Assembly (NCBI RefSeq): GCF_945952055.1
Contig: NZ_CAMFHB010000002.1
Span: 62,001 to 126,000 of the forward strand
Direction: 5' to 3'
Length of the DNA: 64,000 bases
Source: an uncultured Alsobacter sp.
GTDB taxonomy: Bacteria > Pseudomonadota > Alphaproteobacteria > Rhizobiales > Beijerinckiaceae
This document shows positions 58,057-64,000 of this stretch, in pieces. Below the pieces are notes generated by a model. The model was given only the letters and a program-made list of their open reading frames with translations. It was not told the DNA's origin and did no database searches. The translations under genes and the position numbers were made by a program. Position 1 is the stretch's first letter, and every line of letters starts with the position of its first letter.

Positions 58057-59187
58057 ATGAGCGGGTTCGATTTCATCGTGGTGGGGGCCGGCGTTTCCGG
58101 CGCCTCGGCCGCGGCGGCGCTCGCCGAATGGGGGCGGGTCGCCCTCGTCGAGGCGGAAGACGCGCCGGGCATGCACAGCACGGGGCGCTCGGCCGCGCTC
58201 TACACGCCCAACTACGGCGGCCCCGTCGCACGGCGGATCAACATCGCCAGCGGCATCTTCTACACCAGCCCGCCGGAGGGTTTCTCCGATGCTCCCCTGC
58301 TCGCCCCGCGCGGCGCCCTGACGCTGGCGAGGCCGGGCCAGGAGGCCCTCCTGGACGAGGTGCTGGCCAATGCCAACGTCCGGCATCCGATCGAGCGCGT
58401 GACGGCGGCCCGCGCCAGCGAACTCGCCGCCTTCATCCGCCCCGAATTCATCGCCGACGCCGCCTACGAGGCCGGCGTGATGGACATGGACGTCGCCGCC
58501 ATTCACCAGGGCTTCCTGCGGGCCCACCGGCAGCGCGGCGGCACCCTCCTCTGCCGGGCGCCCGTGGAGAACCTGCGCCGCGTCGGCGGAGTGTGGCAGG
58601 TGCAGGCGGGGCGGCACGCGCTGGAAGCGCCCGTCCTCGTCAACGCCTCCGGCGCCTGGGGCGACGTCGTGGCGGCCAGGGCCGGAGCGCGGCCGGTCGG
58701 CCTGGTGCCGAAGCGCCGCACCGCCATCGTTGTCGAGCCGCCCGCCGGGATGGATGTGTCCCGCATGCCGGTGATCGAGTTCGCCGGCCACGGACCCTAC
58801 ATGAAGCCGCAGGCCAGCGGCATCATGTGCTCGCCCGCGGACGAGACGCCCGACGTCCCCCGGGACGTCCAGCCCGACGACATGGACGTCGCCGTGCTCG
58901 TCGACTGGGTGGAGCGCCATTCCTTCGTCACCGTCCGCAAGGCGCCGCGCACCTGGGCGGGCCTGCGCAGCTTCGTGACGGACGCGGCGCCCGTGGTGGG
59001 CTTCGACCCCGCCGCGGAGGGCTTCTTCTGGCTGGTCGGCCAGGGCGGCTTCGGCATCATGATGGCGCCGGTCCTGGCGCGGGTGACCGCGGCACTGGCG
59101 ACCGGCGGCGCGATGCCCGCCGACTTGGCCGAGCGCGGGATCACCGCGGCGGACCTGGCGCCGGACAGGCCTTCGCTGGCGGCGTGA
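58057..59187 (+). CDS. FAD-dependent oxidoreductase, DAO family
   Basis: This 376-residue flavoprotein starts MSGFDFIVVGAGVSGASAAA, the FAD Rossmann motif, and has GMHSTGRSAALYTPNYGG and the late WLVGQGGFGIMMAPVLARVTA FAD contact. It resembles D-amino-acid/glycine oxidase and 2-hydroxyglutarate oxidase relatives. The ATG has a perfect GAGGAGGCGC site. The 89-bp gap to the divergent phosphatase gene holds its promoter. The substrate is uncertain. Confidence 0.85.
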   Translation: MSGFDFIVVGAGVSGASAAAALAEWGRVALVEAEDAPGMHSTGRSAALYTPNYGGPVARRINIASGIFYTSPPEGFSDAPLLAPRGALTLARPGQEALLDEVLANANVRHPIERVTAARASELAAFIRPEFIADAAYEAGVMDMDVAAIHQGFLRAHRQRGGTLLCRAPVENLRRVGGVWQVQAGRHALEAPVLVNASGAWGDVVAARAGARPVGLVPKRRTAIVVEPPAGMDVSRMPVIEFAGHGPYMKPQASGIMCSPADETPDVPRDVQPDDMDVAVLVDWVERHSFVTVRKAPRTWAGLRSFVTDAAPVVGFDPAAEGFFWLVGQGGFGIMMAPVLARVTAALATGGAMPADLAERGITAADLAPDRPSLAA

Positions 59188-59190
59188 AGG

Positions 59191-60309
59191 TCAGGCGCCC
59201 GAGAAGCGGGCCATGAAGCGGCGGTCGATCCAGTCCTTCCAGCGCCAGACCCAGGAGCCCTCCACCGCGAGCCAGCGGCCTTTCCCGGCGATCGCGCGCC
59301 CATCGCCGGTCGACAGGATCACGAGGAAGGTCCGCTGCGCGTGATGCCGGCGCAACGGTTCGCCACGCGCCTTTCGAAGCAGGTTGTCGGCCAGCACGGG
59401 CCCTTGCCGGACGGCGAAGACCCCCGCCTTCTCGCGCGGCTCGTCGGTGCGCGTTGCGCAATCGCCCACGGCGAAGATGGCCTCCTCGCCCTCGACCTGA
59501 AGCGTTGGACCAATGCGCAGGAAGCCGTCCGGCGTCGTCGGCAATCCCGTCGCCGTGAGCCAGCCGGGCGCACGCGCGGCGGTGGAGACGAGGACGAGGC
59601 CAGCCTCGTGCACCTGCCCATCCGCCGCGGTCACGCGCGAACCATGGAGAGACGCGGCCCGAAAGTCGCGGACGACGTCGATCCCCAGCCGTGCCAACGC
59701 CTTCTCCAACCGCCGGCGGACGCCACCGTTCAGCGTGGACACGAGCGGCGCGGCCGTGAGGATCGCGATCGCGGGCGTGGTGCCGAACCGGGCGCGCAGC
59801 GCGCAGGCGAGTTCGACCCCGGCCGCGCCGCCACCGACAATGGCGATGCGGCGGGGGATCCCCTCGGTCTCCGCGGCCTCCAGGCGCTCCAGGAAGGTGC
59901 TGATCGGCTTCACGAGAAGGGCGTTCCTGTCGGCGCCCGCGATGGCCGAGACGTCCGGGGTGATGCCGACGTCGAGCGACAGCGTGTCGTAGGCCAGCGG
60001 CGGCCGATCGGCGAAGAGCACCTGCCGCGAGCCGCGATCGACGCCCGTCGCCGGCGCATGGACCAGGCTTGTGCCGGTCGCATGGGCGAGCCGCGCGAGA
60101 TCGATGTGCATCTCGTCGCGGTCATAGAAGCCGGCCACGTGTCCTGGCAGCATGCCCGAATAGGGCGTCGTCAGCCGGTCCGTGACCAGCATCAGGCGCA
60201 CGCCGCTCTCCGGGCGCATTGCGAAGTCCGTCATGACCTGCACATGGGCATGTCCACCGCCGACAAGGACGACGTGGTGGGCGGTGCCCGTGCCTTGCCC
60301 TGCGGCCAT
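59191..60309 (-). CDS. Stand-alone FAD/NAD(P) oxidoreductase resembling the SelD-fused domain
   Basis: This 372-residue protein has VVLVGGGHAHVQV near residue 14, YSGMLPGHVAGFYDRDEMHIDLARLA, a central VGGGAAGVELACALR (near residue 155) and VGDCATRT near residue 290. This is the NDH-2-like FAD domain found as an N-terminal fusion to selenophosphate synthetase in many bacteria, but here no SelD domain follows. It could reduce quinones or act with selenium metabolism. The ATG at 60309 is preferred over GTG 60312. The gene converges on the previous FAD gene by 3 bp. Confidence 0.85.
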   Translation of the reverse strand: MAAGQGTGTAHHVVLVGGGHAHVQVMTDFAMRPESGVRLMLVTDRLTTPYSGMLPGHVAGFYDRDEMHIDLARLAHATGTSLVHAPATGVDRGSRQVLFADRPPLAYDTLSLDVGITPDVSAIAGADRNALLVKPISTFLERLEAAETEGIPRRIAIVGGGAAGVELACALRARFGTTPAIAILTAAPLVSTLNGGVRRRLEKALARLGIDVVRDFRAASLHGSRVTAADGQVHEAGLVLVSTAARAPGWLTATGLPTTPDGFLRIGPTLQVEGEEAIFAVGDCATRTDEPREKAGVFAVRQGPVLADNLLRKARGEPLRRHHAQRTFLVILSTGDGRAIAGKGRWLAVEGSWVWRWKDWIDRRFMARFSGA

Positions 60310-60521
60310 CACTTCGACATCACTGTTCGCGAACCTGTCACAGGGGCTTGGATCATGACCGTTGGTACACGTGCGGACTGAGGCAGCTTACATCACGAAG
60401 TCTTTCCGTCCGCCACCGTCACGGGAGGGTGCCGACACCCCTGCCGGAGCACTCGAGCACCGGGCGACCGCGGTCGCGGCCAGCCTCCAGGCGCCCGTGT
60501 CGAAGGCATGAGCCAAAGGTG

Positions 60522-61361
60522 ATGAACCGCATGTCGGGGCGCTGGTCCCTCAGGTCGTTTGCGATCGCGCTCCTCGGCATGATGGCCGCCGCCTATGTCG
60601 CGGCCGTCGGCACGCTCCACGTCAAGCAGCGTACGATGGTGTTCAATGCCAGCCCCGCCTTCCATGGCGTAGCGGAGCTGAACCTGCCGGGCTTTCGCGA
60701 CGCGACCATCGCCACGTCCGACGGCGAACGCCTCGTCGCGCTCTACCGGCCTGCCGACCAGGGGCGACCGACGGTCCTCTACTTCCACGGCAACAGCGGA
60801 ACGATGCCGCGCATCTCCCGTCGGCTGCGGGCCCTCGCGGCGGAAGGCTTCGGCGTCCTGGCCCCCGCATACCGGGGCTACAACGGCTCCACGGGCACCC
60901 CGACCGAGGAAGGGCTCGCCGAAGACGCGCGGGCGTCCTTCGACTGGCTCGCCCGGACGGCGCCGGGCGCCACGGTGGTGGTCTACGGGGAATCGCTGGG
61001 CTCCGGTGTCGCCGTGCGGCTTGCCACCGAGCGGCGGTTCGCCGCCCTCGTCCTCGATGCGCCCTACACGGAACTCCCCGACGTCGCCGCCGAGCGCTAT
61101 CCGTGGGTGCCGGTCCATGCACTCATGAAGGACCGGTTCCCCTCGGCTTCGCGCATCGCCGGCATCGCTCGCCCGCTGCTGATCCTGCACGGCGACGCCG
61201 ACACCGTCGTGCCGTTCCGGTTCGGCGAGCGGCTCTATGCCCTCGCCCAGTCCCCGAAGCGTTTCGTCAGGATCCCCGGCGGCAACCACGCCGACAACAT
61301 GGAAGCCGCCTGGGACGATGTGCGGGCGTTCATCGCGAGCGCGGGGACCGGCACGCGGTAG
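60522..61361 (+). CDS. Membrane-anchored alpha/beta hydrolase
   Basis: This 279-residue protein has an N-terminal membrane segment (FAIALLGMMAAAYVAAVG) and a serine-hydrolase core. YFHGNSGT is the oxyanion region, the nucleophile Ser is in VVYGESLGSGVAVRLA, the Asp in LHGDADTVVPFRFG and the His in PGGNHADNM. It resembles the ABHD13/17 group (palmitoyl-thioesterase-like hydrolases). Start ATG 60522 has AAAGGTG close by; ATG 60531 is an alternative. The 209-bp gap before it separates it from the divergent FAD gene and shows no strong promoter. Confidence 0.87.
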   Translation: MNRMSGRWSLRSFAIALLGMMAAAYVAAVGTLHVKQRTMVFNASPAFHGVAELNLPGFRDATIATSDGERLVALYRPADQGRPTVLYFHGNSGTMPRISRRLRALAAEGFGVLAPAYRGYNGSTGTPTEEGLAEDARASFDWLARTAPGATVVVYGESLGSGVAVRLATERRFAALVLDAPYTELPDVAAERYPWVPVHALMKDRFPSASRIAGIARPLLILHGDADTVVPFRFGERLYALAQSPKRFVRIPGGNHADNMEAAWDDVRAFIASAGTGTR

Positions 61362-61427
61362 CGGTCGACCTTCGATGTCGGGTTGAGGCCGACGGAGAGC
61401 ATGGCCCCGGTGACGGAGGCGCCTGAT

Positions 61428-62132
61428 CTAGGCTGGGAGGACGATCACCTTCGTGCCGTCGGGAGTCCGCCCGTACAGGTGGATCATGTCCTGGTTGATC
61501 AGGCGTACGCAGCCCGACGACACGTTGGTGCCCACCGTCTCTGGCTCGGTCGTGCCGTGGATGCGGTAACCCGTGTCGCCGCTCGCCGTGTAAAGGTACA
61601 TGGCCCGCGCGCCGAGCGGGTTGCGCGGCCCGCCGGGAACGCCGGCGCCGCGCGACGTCGAGACGAGCTGCGCCTTCACGTCCGGATCGCGCTCGACCAT
61701 CTCCTTCGGCGGCACCCAGTCGGGCCAGCTGCGGTGCATGTTGATCTGCGCCGCACCGGACCAGGCGAAGCCTTCGCGGCCCACGCCGACCCCGTAGCGC
61801 GTGGCGCGCTGCCCAGGCTCGACCAGATAGAGGAGCCGCTCCGACGTCGCCACGACGATCGTGCCGGGTGCCTCTGGCCCGCGATACTCCACCTCCTGCC
61901 GCAGGAAGGTCGGGTCTACGGAGGTGTAGGCAAAGGCATTCACCGGATGGGGCTCGCCGGGGTATTTCGCGTAGACGTCCGCATAGTTAGGGCGGCTCAG
62001 CGTCCGCCCACTGCGCTTCTCGGCGGGCATCAACCCCGCGAAGAGCTGGTTGTCGAACATGGTGCCGCAGCCAGACAGTGGAAGCGCGAGCGCGCCTCCG
62101 AGACCCAGAAGCGCGTTTCGTCGTGTCAGCAT
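61428..62132 (-). CDS. L,D-transpeptidase, lipoprotein, YkuD family
   Basis: This 234-residue protein starts with a lipoprotein or Tat-like signal, LTRRNALLGLGGALALPLSGCG, with the lipobox LSGC. The YkuD catalytic motif is in TEPETVGTNVSSGCVRLINQD, with Cys and Arg, and HGTTEP has the conserved His. It cross-links peptidoglycan or attaches outer-membrane proteins to it. The GGAGCGATCG site precedes the ATG. Monocistronic; its 105-bp gap to the SnoaL gene probably holds its promoter. Confidence 0.9.
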   Translation of the reverse strand: MLTRRNALLGLGGALALPLSGCGTMFDNQLFAGLMPAEKRSGRTLSRPNYADVYAKYPGEPHPVNAFAYTSVDPTFLRQEVEYRGPEAPGTIVVATSERLLYLVEPGQRATRYGVGVGREGFAWSGAAQINMHRSWPDWVPPKEMVERDPDVKAQLVSTSRGAGVPGGPRNPLGARAMYLYTASGDTGYRIHGTTEPETVGTNVSSGCVRLINQDMIHLYGRTPDGTKVIVLPA

Positions 62133-62237
62133 CGATCGCTCCAGCCGTGTGCCCTCTTGATGGGGTAACGGCGGGCAGGGTCAACGGATCCTGGCTTGGA
62201 TCTCTTTTCCTTGCAGCAGAGCGACAGCACCTGCCTG

Positions 62238-63350
62238 TCAGCCCTGCGCCCCCAACGCCCCCAACTCCATCTGCGTCTGCAGCGCCAGTTCGTCGTACAC
62301 GGTCCACTCGTCGACGATCTTCCCGTCGATGACGTGGTAGTGCGACATGCCCAGCACGAAGAGCCGCTGGCCGGACGGGACGCCCAGAATGCCGTGGCCG
62401 GTGTGATGGCCTTCCATGATCCAGCGCACCGCCACCTTCTCGCCGCCCTCCTCGCAGGGGTTCGAGCAGACGTGCTGGGGCACGAAGGAGCAGTCGGGGA
62501 ACGAGCCGACGAGGCCGAGCGTCTGGTGGAGCACGGCGGCGGGGCCGTAGAACTCCTTCATCAGCGGGCCATGCCACTGGCACGTCGGCGCGTAGATGTC
62601 GCGGATGCGGCCGAACATGCGCTTGTTGAAGATGTGGTGGAGCTGTGTGAGCAGCCAGGCTTCCGTGTCGGTGTGGGCGATCGAGACGTCGGCCTCGCTC
62701 TCCGGCGGATACTGGCCGAGCAGGCGACGGTTCTCGCCGATGTCGATGTTGCGCACACCCCTGGCGAACATGTCCTTGGCGCGGGCGGCGGCGATGGCGC
62801 GGCCATCGAGGCCGAGCTGCTGGATGATGGCCATCTGGTCGGCCACGACCCATTCCCGGTAGATCTTGTTCTCCAGGATCATGCAGTCGGCCACCGTGCG
62901 CGACGAGAACATGCGCCCGGTCGGCTTGCCGAAGTGGCCGTACTGGGTGTGCCGGCCGACGCCGGTCACGAGGTGGGACGTGTAGAAGCCGTCCACGTCG
63001 TTGCCGCGCCAGATCACCTGGGTCGCCATGCCACGGCGCTCGGGGAACGACACGAGCCGCTGGATGGTGTCGTGCACCACCTCCTCGCGCGAGTAGAGCG
63101 CGCCAGTGGTGTGGTAGAGAACCGCGTTGTGCGTGTAGTGCGTGTAGATGAGCCCGATGTCGCGCTCATCCCAGATCTTGTGGGTGCAACGGACGATGTA
63201 GTCGACGATGTCGGTGTAGCAGTCGTCGAAGCCGCGCAGGCTCTGCACGCGCGGACGGTTGTCGGGCGCGAGCTCGGTGTAGTCGCGCCGCTCTACCTGC
63301 AGCACGGCGCCGCCCTGGGCCGCTCCGTTCGCCGTTGCCATGTCGTTCAT
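62238..63350 (-). CDS. Tandem SnoaL-like (NTF2-fold) protein
   Basis: This 370-residue protein appears to contain two NTF2/SnoaL-like folds: residues about 30-165 (CYTDIVDYIVRCTHKIWDERD...) and 205-360 (AWLLTQLHHIFNKRMFGRIRD...). The start at 63350 has AAGGGGCGGG upstream; ATG 63371 is another choice. SnoaL folds are cyclases, hydratases, isomerases or ligand-binding domains, so no activity can be fixed. It lies near the histidinol dehydrogenase-like gene, but a family C repeat separates the two. Confidence 0.8.
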   Translation of the reverse strand: MNDMATANGAAQGGAVLQVERRDYTELAPDNRPRVQSLRGFDDCYTDIVDYIVRCTHKIWDERDIGLIYTHYTHNAVLYHTTGALYSREEVVHDTIQRLVSFPERRGMATQVIWRGNDVDGFYTSHLVTGVGRHTQYGHFGKPTGRMFSSRTVADCMILENKIYREWVVADQMAIIQQLGLDGRAIAAARAKDMFARGVRNIDIGENRRLLGQYPPESEADVSIAHTDTEAWLLTQLHHIFNKRMFGRIRDIYAPTCQWHGPLMKEFYGPAAVLHQTLGLVGSFPDCSFVPQHVCSNPCEEGGEKVAVRWIMEGHHTGHGILGVPSGQRLFVLGMSHYHVIDGKIVDEWTVYDELALQTQMELGALGAQG

Positions 63351-63441
63351 CGCCCGCCCCTTCTTCGCCATCGTGCGCCCCGTCGTCCTTAGAGCCTCAA
63401 ACAGTGTCCGTCTGACTGCCGGTATCCGGTCAGTGCGCCCT

Positions 63442-63607
63442 CCCTCCCCTGCAGGGGAGGGTGGATCGCGCGCAGCGCGAGACGGGTGGGGGCGGTGGTG
63501 CCGGAGAAGCGAGAGGCCGGGGCCGGCCCCAGCCGCTCACATCGCCCTCTGCGCGTTCCCCACCCGTCAGCCGCTTCGCGGCTGCCACCCTCCCCTGCAG
63601 GGGAGGG
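63442..63607. repeat. Family C intergenic palindrome
   Basis: CCCTCCCCTGCAGGGGAGGG occurs at 63442-63461 and again at 63588-63607. Between them the arms GACGGGTGGGG and CCCCACCCGTCAG pair, and an internal CGCGCAGCGCG is seen. The whole forms a long inverted repeat in the gap 63351-63657. Nothing else is recognised in this gap. Confidence 0.85.
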
Positions 63608-63657
63608 AGAGCGCCTATCGCCTCGTCGTCGTGTTCTCCTGACCGTCTCTTTGTCTC

Positions 63658-64000
63658 TCAGTTCTGGCCCGGCACCGGGCGCTGCAGCCATTCCAGCCGC
63701 AGGGCCGCGGCCCGGCGGTGTCCTTCCAACCCTTCGCTGGCGCTCTGGCGCACGGCGGGCGGGGCGACGGCGTCGACGCCGCGCTCGTCCAGCCACTGGT
63801 GCGTGCAGATCTTGACGTAGGAGCCGACCCACAGGCCGCCCGTGTAGCGGCCGGCGCCACCCGTCGGCAGCGTGTGGTTGGTGCCGCAGCACTTGTCGGA
63901 ATAGACGACGCTGGCCAGCTTGCCGATGAACAGCGAGCCGTAGTTGCGCAGCTTCTTGGCCATGCCCTGCGCGTCGGCCGTGTGCACCTGCAGGTGCTCG
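63658..64000 (-). CDS. Histidinol dehydrogenase-like protein, C-terminal part
   Basis: The 114-codon C-terminal fragment continues beyond the right edge. It reads EHLQVHTADAQGMAKKLRNY, then VYSDKCCGTNHTLPTGGAGRYTGGLWVGSYVK. This is the end of the histidinol dehydrogenase fold. The CCGTNHTLPT-GGLWVGSYVK pattern resembles the HpsN-type sulfopropanediol 3-dehydrogenase branch more than true HisD. A catabolic dehydrogenase is therefore likely, and the SnoaL gene downstream supports a non-biosynthetic context. Without the N-terminus the subgroup is not certain. Confidence 0.85.
   Translation of the reverse strand, partial: EHLQVHTADAQGMAKKLRNYGSLFIGKLASVVYSDKCCGTNHTLPTGGAGRYTGGLWVGSYVKICTHQWLDERGVDAVAPPAVRQSASEGLEGHRRAAALRLEWLQRPVPGQN

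Noticed and set aside
1-64000. tRNA or rRNA genes, prophage or integrative element ends
   Set aside because: I found no tRNA-like cloverleaf, rRNA sequence, integrase, transposase or phage structural gene.

Overview
This 64 kb window is GC-rich chromosomal DNA, almost certainly from an alphaproteobacterium and most likely of the order Hyphomicrobiales. The evidence is the dense minus-strand operons with ATGA/GTGA stop-start overlaps, many ABC uptake systems for sugars, amino acids, peptides and a metal chelate, FCD-type GntR regulators, promoters of CTTGAC/CTATAT type, and families of GC-rich intergenic palindromes. The genus is not resolvable from sequence alone. I see no rRNA, tRNA, CRISPR array, prophage or insertion sequence.

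Layout. (1) 1-6036: a sugar or sugar-acid operon on the minus strand (solute-binding protein, two permeases, enolase-superfamily dehydratase, SDR dehydrogenase, start of another gene) with a divergent GntR regulator. (2) 6259-19059: one LysR-centred block. Three promoters with the same layout (an ATAAG-N5-CTTAT-type box, then CTTGG, then CTAGCGT, all at fixed spacing) drive SDR + polar amino-acid ABC transporter + L-idonate dehydrogenase-like gene; accB-accC-pxpB-pxpC-(biotin-less accB paralogue)-pxpA; and an aminotransferase + RraA-family gene. (3) 19206-20819: an SDR and a stand-alone EAL protein. (4) 20923-28788: a dipeptide/oligopeptide ABC transporter split over divergent arms, an FAD amine oxidase and a GntR regulator. 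(5) 29082-39053: a second sugar operon with a ThDP enzyme, two Gfo/Idh/MocA dehydrogenases and an SDR, a GntR regulator, and a divergent 2-dehydro-3-deoxygalactonokinase gene; identical palindromes lie in the two promoters. (6) 39312-42989: RidA, a large alpha/beta hydrolase and an amidohydrolase, sharing a 15-bp site with the peptide-transport promoter. (7) 43095-47546: a FecBCD-type metal-chelate ABC operon with a methyltransferase and an unknown Cys-rich protein, preceded by a perfect 22-bp palindrome. (8) 47652-49975: peroxiredoxin, dienelactone hydrolase and a DUF2889 protein. (9) 50107-57202: a 1035-residue RTX protein and its divergent type I secretion ATPase/adaptor pair. (10) 57206-64000: phosphatase, two FAD oxidoreductases, a membrane-anchored hydrolase, an L,D-transpeptidase, a double SnoaL protein and the end of a histidinol-dehydrogenase-like gene.

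How it works together: most of the window is a catabolic uptake region, with at least four local regulons, each pairing a regulator with transporters and dissimilatory enzymes. The most unusual parts are the LysR regulon, whose central operon looks like a urea carboxylase split into separate subunits plus PxpA and an extra BCCP that has lost its biotinyl lysine, and the operator pairs that can be read directly for two of the three GntR proteins. Three unrelated families of palindromic repeats fill the intergenic gaps.
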